Assembly (NCBI GenBank): GCA_030266525.1
Contig: JAJDIC010000001.1
Span: 5,901 to 69,900, forward strand
DNA length: 64,000 nt
From: Desulfovibrio sp. OttesenSCG-928-G15
GTDB taxonomy: Bacteria; Desulfobacterota; Desulfovibrionia; Desulfovibrionales; Desulfovibrionaceae
Reading direction: 5' to 3'
Numbering within the stretch: the stretch's first letter is position 1; every line of letters begins with the position of its first letter. The notes below the pieces were generated by a model. It was given only the letters and a program-made list of their open reading frames with translations. It did not search any database and was not told the origin of the DNA. This document shows positions 42,870 to 55,647 of the stretch, piece after piece. The translations under genes were made by a program, and so were the position numbers.

Positions 42870-43445
42870 ATGTCGCCCACCACCTACTCCTTACACGCCT
42901 TGGCAGAAGCCCTGGCTCCCCTGTCACACAGCCTTGCTGCCGGTTTGTTGGTCCGGCCCATGCCCGCGCTTGTTGCCAAAGAAGGCGACGGGGCGGCAGA
43001 GCGGCTGGCTGGCAACGATATTGTCAAGGCGCTGTGCGTACAACTGGGAAAAGCTTTTCAAGAGCATGTGCCAGCCATACGTGACGCCATGGCAGCCCTG
43101 GAAACATGCGAGGAAGAAGAGCTGGAAGAACTGGTGGACGAGCTGGCCAGCCCTGCCCTTGAGCTTGTGGATATGGCAAGAGCAATCTGGGCAAGCGAAC
43201 TTCCCCCCGCTGCCGAGGGCTTACGCCCCCTTCTGGCGACGCTTGCAGAAGCGCCCGTTACTCAGATTCTGCAATGGGTACTGGAAATTTTGCACCTCGT
43301 GGTCGACCCGTGGTCATTGTCTGACGACCCGGAAAACCCGGACCCCGGTTTTCGCTTCGAGGTGCCGGATGGCCCCATCCGGGAAGCCATAACCCTGTGG
43401 GGTAAGGAGCATCCGGGCGTGTTACCCCAGGACGTAGTTTTTTGA
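42870..43445 (+). CDS. Protein of unknown function, acidic and helical
   Basis: A 191-residue soluble protein. The sequence is dominated by amphipathic helices (LHALAEALAPLSHSLAAGLL, CEEEELEELVDELASPALELVDMARAIW) with a Pro-rich C-terminus (DDPENPDPGFRFEVPDGPIREAITLWGKEHPG). No signal peptide, metal motif or family signature. ATG 42870 is preceded by GGGGAAAAG. Codon use is like its neighbours, so it is probably a real gene. Confidence 0.65.
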   Translation: MSPTTYSLHALAEALAPLSHSLAAGLLVRPMPALVAKEGDGAAERLAGNDIVKALCVQLGKAFQEHVPAIRDAMAALETCEEEELEELVDELASPALELVDMARAIWASELPPAAEGLRPLLATLAEAPVTQILQWVLEILHLVVDPWSLSDDPENPDPGFRFEVPDGPIREAITLWGKEHPGVLPQDVVF

Positions 43446-43617
43446 GGGAACGCTGTTCTTTTCCATAGGGCTGCGTCGGTTCACCCTTTCCAAGGGAGGG
43501 CAGGACGGACGAGTCCGGCTTCTCTTTTTTGCGACAGTCCTGTGAGAAACAGTATTTCCGTTTTGTTGGGTGGATTTTCGCTTTCTTGTCTTACCAGGAA
43601 TAGAAGGAACAAAAAAA

Positions 43618-44715
43618 ATGTCTTACGCGCCCATTCCCATGATTCCCGGGCCAACAACCGTTAGCCCGAAAGTTCTTGACGCCATGTGCCGTGATTTCGG
43701 CTCGGGTCAGGTGGAAAAAGAATTTCTGTCCACGTATGCTCGTACTGGGCGAAAGCTTGCCCGGTTGATGGGACCCAAAAATCCGGATGTGGTCCTGATG
43801 ACCGGTGAAGGGATGCTCGCCCTTTGGGGCGCGTTGAAAAGCTGTTTGCGCCCTGGAGATGCTGTTGTCAGCGTGGTGAACGGGTATTTCAGTCAGGGCA
43901 TTGCCGAGATGGCAGCGGGGCTTGGCTGTAAGGTGGAATCTGTGGTTCTGCCCTTTGACAGCACTGTGGATGCTGACGCGCTGCAAAAAATTGAGGATTG
44001 TGTACGTCGGGTGCAGCCGGTCATGATAACGGCGGTTCACTGCGAAACGCCTTCCGGCACGTTGAACCCTCTGGAGGGAATCGGCGGGATCAAAAAACGC
44101 CTGGGCGTGCCTCTGCTCTATGTGGATGCGGTAGCCAGCCTTGGCGGCGCACCTGTTCTTGCGGACGACTGGAGTATTGATCTCTTGCTTGCCGGGTCGC
44201 AGAAGTGCCTTTCCGCACCGCCCTCCATGACTATTATCGGGGTGAGCGAAACAGCCTGGGACATTATGCACAAGGTCGGCTACGCGGGCTATGATTCGAT
44301 TTTGCCCTTCCGTACCGTGCAGCAGGACGGTCGCTGCCCGTATACGCCATACTGGCATGGTGTTGCCGCCCTTGAAGCTGCCATGGACATACTGCTGGAA
44401 GAAGGTCTGGACGATGTTTTCGCCCGGCATGAAAAAGTAGCCGCTCAGTGCCATTCCGGTCTGGCGGCGCTGGGTATCGGGCTGTTCCCTCAGAGGGGGG
44501 CGGTGTGTTCTCCTACGGTGACAGCGGCCTTTGTTCCTCAGGGGTTCAGCTTTGCCGAATGGCAGGACCGGCTGCGCGCGCAAGGGCTTATTGTGGGCGG
44601 AAGCTTTGGCCCCATGGCCGGCAAGGTGTTCCGGCTGGGGCATATGGGCTTGCAGGCAGACGAAGGGCTGATGGAAAAAGCGCTTGAGGCTATTGCCGGG
44701 GTATTGAAGAAGTAA
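43618..44715 (+). CDS. Class V aminotransferase (alanine-glyoxylate/serine-pyruvate type)
   Basis: A PLP enzyme of 365 residues. It starts MSYAPIPMIPGPTTVSPKVL, where PGPT is typical of the AGXT/SPT/PhnW group. MTGEGMLALWGAL forms the phosphate-binding part, YVDAVASLGG carries the PLP-binding Asp, and LAGSQKCLSAPPSM carries the Schiff-base Lys. The substrate pair (serine, alanine, glyoxylate or aminoethylphosphonate) cannot be told from sequence. ATG 43618 follows AGAAGGAAC; the open frame back to 43570 has no ribosome site. A terminator follows at 44739. Confidence 0.9.
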   Translation: MSYAPIPMIPGPTTVSPKVLDAMCRDFGSGQVEKEFLSTYARTGRKLARLMGPKNPDVVLMTGEGMLALWGALKSCLRPGDAVVSVVNGYFSQGIAEMAAGLGCKVESVVLPFDSTVDADALQKIEDCVRRVQPVMITAVHCETPSGTLNPLEGIGGIKKRLGVPLLYVDAVASLGGAPVLADDWSIDLLLAGSQKCLSAPPSMTIIGVSETAWDIMHKVGYAGYDSILPFRTVQQDGRCPYTPYWHGVAALEAAMDILLEEGLDDVFARHEKVAAQCHSGLAALGIGLFPQRGAVCSPTVTAAFVPQGFSFAEWQDRLRAQGLIVGGSFGPMAGKVFRLGHMGLQADEGLMEKALEAIAGVLKK

Positions 44716-44738
44716 GGCTTGCCCGGCGGCGTATATGC

Positions 44739-44785
44739 AAGCCCCCCGGTACGCGACAGAGCCGCGTATCGGGGGGCTTTATTGT
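44739..44785. terminator. Intrinsic terminator between convergent aminotransferase and nifS
   Basis: AAGCCCCCCG-TACGCG pairs with CGCGTA-CGGGGGGCTT, followed by TATTGTTG on the plus strand. It is 24 bases after the aminotransferase stop and 47 bases from the nifS end. Confidence 0.85.
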
Positions 44786-44831
44786 TGCAACTCGCATCAC
44801 GCCACGCTCCCCCGGGAACAAAAAACAGTAC

Positions 44832-46049
44832 CTACCCAGTTTGGCATGGTCGGCACGATGCGCTGCCGCTGGAAAGCGCGTCATCCGACAGGTTTTTGTA
44901 GGGTGAAATTTCCCTGAGCCGGGAAATAACCGGAGGCAGCACTTCACACAGCTTGTCCACTTCCTGCTGGGTGTTATAACGGCAGAGGGAGAGGCGCAGG
45001 GAACCGTGGGCGTAAGTAAAGGGCACTCCCATAGCCCGGAGCACATGGGAAGGTTCCAGGCTGCCAGAAGTGCAGGCAGAGCCGGAGCTGGCGCAAATAC
45101 CGTATTGGTCCAGCATAAGCAGAATGGCTTCGCCTTCCACATATTTGAACGAAATATTCATGGTGTTGGGCAGGCGGTTTTCCGGGTCGCCATTGATGAT
45201 GCTTTCGGAAATGGATGTGAGCAGGCGCTCCTGCAAATTGTCGCGCAGGGCGCGTACATGCGTGGTTTCGTCGGAAAAATGCCTGTCGGCAAGTGCGCAG
45301 GCCGCGCCCAGGGCAACAATGTTCGGCACAGCTTCCGTGCCAGCGCGGCGACCGTTTTCCTGGTGCCCGCCGCGCAGGAAGGGGCGAAAGGGCGCGCCCC
45401 TGCGCACGTACAGGGCGCCTACGCCTTTGGGGGCGTGGAGCTTGTGACCGGAGAGCGCCAGATAGTCAACGGGCAGGCTGGCCAGGTTGATCGGAATTTT
45501 TCCCACGGCCTGCACCGCGTCTACATGGAAGGGTATGCCACGCTCCTTGCAGAGCTGGCCGATGGCTTCCACGGGATAGATGTTGCCGGTTTCATTGTTG
45601 GCGTACATCACGGAAACAAGGGCCGTGTCTTTGGTCAGGGCCGCTTTCAACTCTTCCAGGTCGAGGCGTCCTTTATTGTCCACTCCAAGGTAGGTGACCT
45701 GATAGCCCGTCTTTTCCAGATGCTGACCAAGCGCCAGCACGGCGGGATGTTCCACGCGGGTGGTAATGAAGTGTTTTTTGTCCGGCCTTGCGCGAAGGGC
45801 AGAGAATATGGCTGTGGAGTCACTTTCCGTGCCGCAGGAGGTGAAAAGGATTTCTTCGGGCTGTGCGCCGACAAGTCGGGCCACCTGCTCCCTGGCCGTG
45901 GACAGGGCCTCCTTGGACTGACCTGCCAGACGGTACATGCTTGAGGGGTTGCCGTAGCTGCCTTTCAGGAAAGGCAGCATGGCTTCCAATACTTCCGGGG
46001 CCACCCCGGTAGTGGCATTGTTGTCAAAATATATCAGCGGAGCACTCAT
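44832..46049 (-). CDS. nifS: Cysteine desulfurase NifS
   Basis: A PLP enzyme of 405 residues that releases sulfur from cysteine for Fe-S cluster assembly. It has YFDNNATTGVAPEVLEAM at the start, FTSCGTESDSTAIF, VDAVQAVGK, the PLP Lys in LSGHKLHAPKG, and the sulfur-carrying Cys in ASSGSACTSGSLEPSHVL. NifS-type residues and the direct link to nifU favour NifS over IscS. The ATG overlaps the nifU stop (ATGA). The last 15 residues (DDALSSGSASCRPCQTG) form a Ser/Cys-rich tail beyond the usual end. Confidence 0.96.
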   Translation of the reverse strand: MSAPLIYFDNNATTGVAPEVLEAMLPFLKGSYGNPSSMYRLAGQSKEALSTAREQVARLVGAQPEEILFTSCGTESDSTAIFSALRARPDKKHFITTRVEHPAVLALGQHLEKTGYQVTYLGVDNKGRLDLEELKAALTKDTALVSVMYANNETGNIYPVEAIGQLCKERGIPFHVDAVQAVGKIPINLASLPVDYLALSGHKLHAPKGVGALYVRRGAPFRPFLRGGHQENGRRAGTEAVPNIVALGAACALADRHFSDETTHVRALRDNLQERLLTSISESIINGDPENRLPNTMNISFKYVEGEAILLMLDQYGICASSGSACTSGSLEPSHVLRAMGVPFTYAHGSLRLSLCRYNTQQEVDKLCEVLPPVISRLREISPYKNLSDDALSSGSASCRPCQTG

Positions 46050-46963
46050 GCGGTTACCTCCTTGACGGTAATGCCGGGTTCCACCTGGTCTTGCAGGGTT
46101 TTTTGAATGAAACCTTCAATGGTCAGACGGCTGGAAGGGCAGCTTGTGCACATACCGCGAAGGGCCACGGAGACAACTTGCCCGTCGATATCCACCAGTT
46201 CCATGTCGCCGCCGTCCTGTTGCAGGCGGGGGCGGATAATTTCTTCAAGAACCGCCATGACTTTTTGCATCCGTTGCACATTGGAAAGAGCGGTCGCCGG
46301 TTTTGCCTGTGCGGCCTGGTCTGCTTGCCCTGTCCGGCCCGATGGGCGTAGGTCGGTAATGCCTGCGGGCAGGGGTTTGCCGCCAATCATGCCTGGAGGG
46401 GTACCGGCGAGGGTTGCTTCCAGAATCTGCCGGATATCGTCAATGCAATCGCCGCAGCCGCCACCGGCTTTGGTGAAGTTGGTCACTTCTTCTACGGTGG
46501 TGAGCTTGTTTTCCTGAATAACCTTGACTATCTGGTCTTCGGTTACGCCGAAACATTTGCAGACCAGCCGCCCTTCATGGGTGTGGGGAACGGGCGGCTC
46601 GCCCCGATAAGAGCGAATGGCCGCCTCCAGGGCTTCCTGGCCCATGACCGAGCAGTGCATTTTTTCCTTTGGCAGGCCGCCGAGATATTCGGCGATATCC
46701 TTGTTGGTAAGGGCCAGGGCCTCCTCAAGGGTTTTTCCCTTGACCATTTCGGTCAGGGCCGAGCTTGAGGCAATGGCACTGGCGCAGCCAAAGGTTTGAA
46801 ATTTCGCGTCTTCAATGCGGTTATCTTTGATTCGCAGGTATAATTTGAGCGCGTCACCGCAGGCCAGACTGCCGACTTCGCCAATGGCGTCGGCGTTGGC
46901 TATTTCCCCCACATTCCTGGGGTTGATGAAGTGCTCGCGTACTTTGTCGGTATATTCCCACAT
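46046..46963 (-). CDS. nifU: Fe-S scaffold protein NifU
   Basis: A 305-residue scaffold with the classic three parts: IscU-like domain (MWEYTDKVREHFINPRNVG, GDALKLYL with GCG-type Cys in QTFGCASAIASSSALTEM, MHCSVMG), a central [2Fe-2S] BFD-like domain (CKCFGVTEDQIVKVIQ...GGGCGDC) and a C-terminal Nfu domain (QDGGDMELVDIDG, CTSCPSS). It builds clusters with sulfur from NifS. ATG 46963 has GGAGG at 6 bases; the frame remains open to 47161 but upstream sequence is leader. No nif structural genes are nearby, so the pair probably serves general Fe-S supply, fitting a metabolism rich in Fe-S enzymes. Confidence 0.96.
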   Translation of the reverse strand: MWEYTDKVREHFINPRNVGEIANADAIGEVGSLACGDALKLYLRIKDNRIEDAKFQTFGCASAIASSSALTEMVKGKTLEEALALTNKDIAEYLGGLPKEKMHCSVMGQEALEAAIRSYRGEPPVPHTHEGRLVCKCFGVTEDQIVKVIQENKLTTVEEVTNFTKAGGGCGDCIDDIRQILEATLAGTPPGMIGGKPLPAGITDLRPSGRTGQADQAAQAKPATALSNVQRMQKVMAVLEEIIRPRLQQDGGDMELVDIDGQVVSVALRGMCTSCPSSRLTIEGFIQKTLQDQVEPGITVKEVTA

Positions 46964-47171
46964 TGGAGCCTCCAGAGTTGCTGATACAGGGAGTGTTTGC
47001 GGCGCGCCATCTGCTGTTTGCGCAAAAAAGCCAAAGGCGTATCCGGCACCGCCGGTAGTATATGTAAGGCTGCATGCGCACTTTGGAAAGGGGGGGCAAC
47101 AAGATATACGTCTGATTGCAGGCAGAAAAGATATTGCATATATCAGCCCATGGGAACACAAAGGAAGCTGT

Positions 47172-47660
47172 ATGAGTATTGAAACGGTAAAAGACTATCT
47201 GCGCGAATGGGGCAAGGCGGACGCCGTGCTGGAGTTTGAACAGTCGTGCGCAACCGTGGAGCTTGCCGCACAAGCGGCAGGCGTGGAAGAGGCGCGTATT
47301 GCCAAAACCTTGTCTTTCAAGGATATGACCGAGAACGAAACCGGCTGTATTCTTGTTGTTGCTGCGGGTGATGCCCGGATAGACGGCAAAAAATTTAAGG
47401 AATGTTTCAGCATAAAATCCAAGATGCTCAGCCCGGAAGAGGCCCTTGCTGTTACCGGCCATTCTGTTGGCGGGGTATGCCCTTTTGCCATTGCCAACCC
47501 GCAGGTGCGCGTGTTTTTGGATGTTTCCCTGAAGCGGTTTGATACGGTGTTCCCCGCTTGCGGAAGCAGCTATTCCGTAGTGGAAATTTCCTGTGACGAA
47601 CTGTACGCCGCCTCAAAGGCAAGGGCCTGGGTGGATGTATGTAAAAACTGGGAGAGGTAA
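47172..47660 (+). CDS. YbaK/EbsC-type aminoacyl-tRNA deacylase
   Basis: A 162-residue stand-alone editing domain. KADAVLEFEQSCATVELAAQAAGVEEARIAKTLSF, LVVAAGDARIDGKKF with the active Lys, and GHSVGGVCPFAIANP are the YbaK signatures. The family clears mischarged tRNAs such as Cys-tRNA-Pro. ATG 47172 follows AAGGAAG; the open frame extending far upstream across the nifU start is not coding. Only 4 bases separate it from the macrodomain gene, so they form an operon. Confidence 0.92.
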   Translation: MSIETVKDYLREWGKADAVLEFEQSCATVELAAQAAGVEEARIAKTLSFKDMTENETGCILVVAAGDARIDGKKFKECFSIKSKMLSPEEALAVTGHSVGGVCPFAIANPQVRVFLDVSLKRFDTVFPACGSSYSVVEISCDELYAASKARAWVDVCKNWER

Positions 47661-47664
47661 GGCT

Positions 47665-48183
47665 GTGAGTACGCGTATCCGGGTGGTGGTAGGGGATATA
47701 ACCCAAATGGATGTTGACGCGGTGGTAAACGCCGCCAATTCAAGCCTTCTTGGCGGCGGTGGCGTAGACGGAGCCATCCACCGGGCTGCGGGACCGGCCT
47801 TGCTGGAAGAATGTCGCACGCTGGGCGGTTGTCGCCCGGGTGATGCCAAAAGCACCGAGGGCTACGCTATGCGGGCCAGGTGGATAATCCACACCGTAGG
47901 TCCGATCTGGCAGGGCGGCAATGACGGGGAAGAAAAATTGCTGGGCAGCGCGTATACACGCTCATTGGAGGAAGCAGAGCGCGTGGGCGCGCACCGGGTG
48001 GCTTTTCCGGCCATATCCACCGGGGCCTATGGCTACCCGGCAGACAAGGCGGCCAAAGTGGCGGTAAAGGCTGTGCGCTCTTTCCTTGCGGAGCACAAAA
48101 TCCCCGAAGAAGTGCTGCTGGTCTGTTTTTCACAAAGCTCGGCCGATACCTATACACAGGCGCTTGCAGCCATGGCAGAGTAA
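47665..48183 (+). CDS. Macrodomain protein (O-acetyl-ADP-ribose deacetylase type)
   Basis: A 172-residue macrodomain starting at GTG 47665 (GAGAGGTAAGG upstream). MacroD-type motifs: VVVGDITQMDVDAVVNAANSSLLGGGGVDGAIHRAAG near the start and FPAISTGAYGYPADKAA near residue 115. The family removes ADP-ribose or O-acetyl groups from ADP-ribosylated molecules. The operon link to a tRNA-editing protein is an uncommon pairing that may point to RNA or tRNA ADP-ribose or phosphate processing, an inference. A long palindrome begins about 140 bases after the stop. Confidence 0.92.
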   Translation: MSTRIRVVVGDITQMDVDAVVNAANSSLLGGGGVDGAIHRAAGPALLEECRTLGGCRPGDAKSTEGYAMRARWIIHTVGPIWQGGNDGEEKLLGSAYTRSLEEAERVGAHRVAFPAISTGAYGYPADKAAKVAVKAVRSFLAEHKIPEEVLLVCFSQSSADTYTQALAAMAE

Positions 48184-48259
48184 GCCATTGCTCGACCCGT
48201 CCGCATATTTCTCCCCATTCACCCAAAAGGGTGCAGCAAGCCTCCCCTTGTTATTCACC

Positions 48260-48320
48260 TCTTGCGAAAGGGAAGCGCAGCAAACCCATTCCTCTTAACG
48301 CAGCCCAAACCGCGGGAGTT
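48260..48320 (+). repeat. Left flank of palindrome copy B, homologous to 28134-28189
   Basis: GAAAGGGAAGCG, CCAAACCGCG and GAGTTGCG occur in the same order and spacing in front of both palindromes, so the mobile or conserved unit is about 190 bp and larger than the palindrome itself. Confidence 0.7.
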
Positions 48321-48451
48321 GCGTAAACGGTGATTTTTTCCGTCCGGACTGCGTTGCTGCGTTCATTTTTTCAGGGGGCAGGATTTAAGAGTCCAGCCCC
48401 CTGAAAAAATGAACGCGCGCCCTGCCAGACGGAAAAAATCACTGTTTACGC
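48321..48451. repeat. 131-bp near-perfect palindrome (copy B) after the mucR-like gene
   Basis: Outer arms GCGTAAAC.GTGATTTTTTCCG and complement, inner arms TTCATTTTTTCAGGGGGC and complement. The asymmetric middle segments are exchanged between left and right compared with copy A (28190-28321), as if the core had inverted. The right end touches the stop codon of the mucR-like gene; it can terminate both flanking operons. Confidence 0.9.
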
Positions 48452-48837
48452 TATTTGCCGCGGCGCTCCCATAGACGCATATTCTGCATCTTTTTACGGC
48501 GCTCGCGTTGCAAATACTTGCACACCAGGGCGGTCCCCTTTTTATAGCCGCATCTTTCGCGGTATTCATCTGCGGTAAGGCCGTGCGAGGCCAGGTGCTT
48601 TTTGGTCAGCAGTTTGAAAGATTTCCCGCAGACAACGCAGGTAATGGACTTTTCCTTGATGGCTTTTTGGGGTGACATGGCTTCCGTGTCGTCCGAAGAG
48701 TTGAAGTCGATGTCGGTGATGGTGCGAATGCCTTCTGCCAGTTTTTTGAGCATAGTGGTAATTTCGTCTTCATTCATCGCCCTGACGCTGGCCTGGGCCT
48801 TTACGATTTCCAGAGCTTCTTTGAGGCTGTTTTCCAT
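48451..48837 (-). CDS. Ros/MucR-family zinc-finger transcriptional regulator
   Basis: A 128-residue DNA-binding protein. The N-terminal half is helical and acidic (EALEIVKAQASVRAMNEDEITTMLKKLAEGI). The C-terminal half has the prokaryotic zinc finger CVVCGKSFKLLTKKHLASHGLTADEYRERCGY (Cys2-His type), followed by a basic tail (YLQRERRKKMQNMRLWERRGK). Ros/MucR proteins control exopolysaccharide, motility and virulence genes and often repress themselves. An inverted repeat about 100 bases upstream of the start is a possible operator. The gene ends directly at the long palindrome. Confidence 0.92.
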   Translation of the reverse strand: MENSLKEALEIVKAQASVRAMNEDEITTMLKKLAEGIRTITDIDFNSSDDTEAMSPQKAIKEKSITCVVCGKSFKLLTKKHLASHGLTADEYRERCGYKKGTALVCKYLQRERRKKMQNMRLWERRGK

Positions 48838-49379
48838 GTGCTACTCCTGTGCAAATGTCTGAGTAAAGGGGGGATTAAAAAATACCTGACTGTTCTGCCG
48901 AAAAGGTGAACCAATATGCCATGCGCATAAAAAATTCTGCAACTGAATATATTATCCTCAGTTGTTGTCAATTATTACTGCAAGCCATGTTGCGTAAATG
49001 CGAAAACATATAGTGCCGTGTCGGCTTTTTGCGTTACAAAAAATACTCCTATTGTTCCATATGGGTAAAATTGTTGCGTGGTCAGGATAAAGACCTTACT
49101 GTCCAAAGACCGGACAGTGGAGGCTTATTTCAGTGTTAACACAGTTTCTAAAAAAAAGACAAGGTTTTTACAAAAAATGTACGTACTTTTTTGTGGCATG
49201 GAGAAAAGAAAAAAAGTGGGTTGTTGCTTTGGCTGGAAAAAACTGGCAATTAGCCTGTATGGGCAGTGGCATGCAGTTTTGCTGCGGATATTTTTTTTGC
49301 TCTTGCCGCCCGAAACAGGGCAAAGTTTTTTCCTGGCGGCATACGGTGCGGGTGGTTTTTCACAGTAACGGGGCATTAT
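48838..49379. other. 542-base AT-rich intergenic region upstream of the mucR-like gene
   Basis: No convincing gene. A plus-strand frame at 49078-49368 starts with GTG, is Lys/Phe/Cys-rich and has no ribosome site or family match. The segment 48890-49060 is AT-rich with the inverted repeat CAACTGA/TCAGTTG and presumably holds the mucR promoter. Confidence 0.5.
48940..48964. promoter_or_regulatory. Inverted repeat, candidate operator upstream of the mucR-like gene
   Basis: CAACTGA, 11-base AT-rich spacer, TCAGTTG: perfect 7-bp arms, about 100 bases before the mucR start, in AT-rich DNA of the sort MucR proteins bind. Confidence 0.4.
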
Positions 49380-49637
49380 ATGAAATACATTATTTGTGAA
49401 GATTTTTCCGGGCAACCTGTCCCTTTTCTCTTTCCGGACAAGGTGGCTCATGTGGATATGCGCGAACAGCTTCCCTATGCGCGGGTTTTTTCCGCCGGGT
49501 ACGTTGTTTTGGAAAACGGGGAATTTGTCTGCCACGGGGGCGACGTGGAACTGGGTGTTTCGTGCGCCGAGGGCGATGCCTCACGCATAGCGGAGTTTTT
49601 TACAGGGCGGCCCGTGGCGGATGGCGAACAGCAATAA
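49380..49637 (+). CDS. Small protein of unknown function upstream of cbiC
   Basis: An 85-residue protein starting MKYIICEDFSGQPVPFLFPDKVAHVDM. It has an alternating strand pattern followed by YVVLENGEFVCHGGDVELG and a short acidic end. It overlaps the cbiC start by 17 bases, so the two are probably co-translated. No family recognised. Confidence 0.6.
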   Translation: MKYIICEDFSGQPVPFLFPDKVAHVDMREQLPYARVFSAGYVVLENGEFVCHGGDVELGVSCAEGDASRIAEFFTGRPVADGEQQ

Positions 49638-50298
49638 CGTTTTTAACGCAAATCTCGCAGCGTGTTGCAATGGCCTTGACCCGGCCTCTACCCCGGAAGA
49701 CATTGAAAAGCGCTCTTTTGCCATAATTGATGCGGAAGTCGGCGAGCCAAGGCCCTTTTCCGGCGCGGCTTGGGAAGTGGCCAGGCGTTTGGTGCATACC
49801 TGCGGCGACCTGGGCCTTCTGGCTGACCTGCATCTGCCGCAGGCCGCTGTTCAGGCCGGAATCAGCGCACTGGCGAAGGGGGCAACCGTATATACGGATA
49901 CGGAAATGGCTAAAGCGGGAATGCCGCAGAGGCGGCTTGCGCCTATGGGGGTGCAGGTTGTCTGTATGTTGTCGCTGGTTGAAAAGGCGGCGGCGGGCAG
50001 CACCCGCTCACGAGCAGGGGTTTTGCAGGCAGGCCGTGCGTTGGGCGGCTCCATAGTAGCCATAGGCAATGCGCCGACGGCCCTTCTGGCCTTACTGGAA
50101 TATATGGATGCGGGCGGCCCGCCCCCGGCTCTGGTTATCGCCATGCCCGTGGGCTTTGTGAACGCGGCGGAATCAAAAGAGCTTTTGGTGCAACGGCCCG
50201 ACATTCCCGCATTGGTCATTCACGGCAGAAGGGGCGGCTCTGCCTTTGCCGCCGCCACGGTAAATGCCCTGGCCATTCTGGCGGCAAAGGCTCAATAG
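49621..50298 (+). CDS. cbiC: Precorrin-8X/cobalt-precorrin-8 methylmutase
   Basis: A 225-residue enzyme that moves a methyl group from C-11 to C-12 of the corrin ring in cobalamin synthesis. Signatures are IEKRSFAIID, RRLVHTCGD with the catalytic His, GATVYTDTEMAKAG, and the C-terminal PALVIHGRRGGSAFAAATVNAL. Length is normal. It is the only corrin gene in the window, so the rest of the pathway lies elsewhere. The start overlaps the small upstream gene. Confidence 0.94.
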   Translation: MANSNNVFNANLAACCNGLDPASTPEDIEKRSFAIIDAEVGEPRPFSGAAWEVARRLVHTCGDLGLLADLHLPQAAVQAGISALAKGATVYTDTEMAKAGMPQRRLAPMGVQVVCMLSLVEKAAAGSTRSRAGVLQAGRALGGSIVAIGNAPTALLALLEYMDAGGPPPALVIAMPVGFVNAAESKELLVQRPDIPALVIHGRRGGSAFAAATVNALAILAAKAQ

Positions 50299-50439
50299 GG
50301 CAGTGCTTGCTGTCGATGGGCGTATTGCGCTGTGTTTGTAATACGCGGTGTTGTGCTGCCGCTGTATCGTAATACCGCTGCGTTGTGACAGGGCTTTGCG
50401 CTGTTGCGCTGTCTGCCACAGCAGGGCGGCCTACCCCGG

Positions 50440-54767
<4,328 letters not shown>

Positions 54768-54812
54768 TGTTCTCTGTACATCTGTATTTATGATGATGTC
54801 TGATTGTCCGGG

Positions 54813-55520
54813 CTACGCGGGGGCGGGCAGTCCGCCAGTCCAACTGCCGCGCAGAAGTGGTTTTTCCAGGGCGGATGAAAGCAGGAGCATGAATTCTTCT
54901 CTGGGCACTGCTTTGGCTCCAAAGCGCATCAGGTGCTGCGTTTCCTGCTGGCAGTCGATGAGGGTGAAGTTATACCGGGTAAGGGTGCGCACAAGGTAGG
55001 CAAAGGCCGCCTTGGAAGCATCCGGCATGGTGAAAAACATGGATTCCCCGAAAAAAGCGGAGCCAAGTGAAACTCCATACAGCCCGCCGACAAGGCTGCC
55101 CTCATGCCAGGCCTCAACGGAGTGGGCCAGACCGAGTTTGTGCAGTGTGGTATAGGCTTCAATCATTTCGGGCACAAGCCAGGTGCCGTCATAGCCGTTT
55201 CTGGGAGCGGCGCAGCCGTTGATTACTTCGCGAAAAGCCTTGTCAAAGCTGAAAGAAAAAGCGCCGCGCTTCAGGGTACGCGCAAGTGAGCGGGGCATGT
55301 GAAATTCCGATGGAATGAGAATACAGCGCGGTGAGGGCGTCCACCACAGCGGCGGCGTATCTTCATGATACCAGGGAAAAACCCCGATGCAGTACCCGGC
55401 GACAAGCCGATGGGGAGAAAGGCTTCCTCCCACGGCAAGAAGTCCGTCCGGTTCGGCGTCAAAGGGGTCGGGAAAATCGGTCCCGGTTTCCGGTAGCTGG
55501 TAAATGGCCATGTCTGTCAT
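54813..55520 (-). CDS. aat: Leucyl/phenylalanyl-tRNA-protein transferase
   Basis: A 235-residue enzyme that adds Leu or Phe from tRNA to proteins with N-terminal Arg or Lys, marking them for ClpAP degradation. Features: PDGLLAVGGSLSPHRLVAGYCIGVFPWY, WWTPSPRCIL, GLAHSVEAWHEGSLVGGLYGVSLGSAFFGESMF, IDCQQETQHLMRFGA. ATG 55520 has AGGAGG 7 bases upstream; the longer open frame to 55664 is leader. It heads the aat-uvrB-ligA cluster with 45 bases to uvrB. Confidence 0.95.
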   Translation of the reverse strand: MTDMAIYQLPETGTDFPDPFDAEPDGLLAVGGSLSPHRLVAGYCIGVFPWYHEDTPPLWWTPSPRCILIPSEFHMPRSLARTLKRGAFSFSFDKAFREVINGCAAPRNGYDGTWLVPEMIEAYTTLHKLGLAHSVEAWHEGSLVGGLYGVSLGSAFFGESMFFTMPDASKAAFAYLVRTLTRYNFTLIDCQQETQHLMRFGAKAVPREEFMLLLSSALEKPLLRGSWTGGLPAPA

Positions 55521-55647
55521 GGTAAGTCCTCCTGCCGCGCTTGGCAATTCCTTTGCAGGGTGACAGTATTCGGCTGAAAATGCAGCCTGTTGTCTTGCTT
55601 GCACATTTACAAAAAAGGGAGCTATAAAGAAAAAAAGGCGGCTTGCA

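Noticed and set aside
46815..47171. Long N-terminal extension of the YbaK protein
   Set aside because: The extension runs antisense through the nifU start; the family N-terminus and ribosome site both point to ATG 47172.
49078..49368. Possible small gene upstream of the cbiC pair
   Set aside because: GTG start without ribosome site, odd Lys/Phe/Cys-rich composition and no family signal in an AT-rich intergenic stretch.
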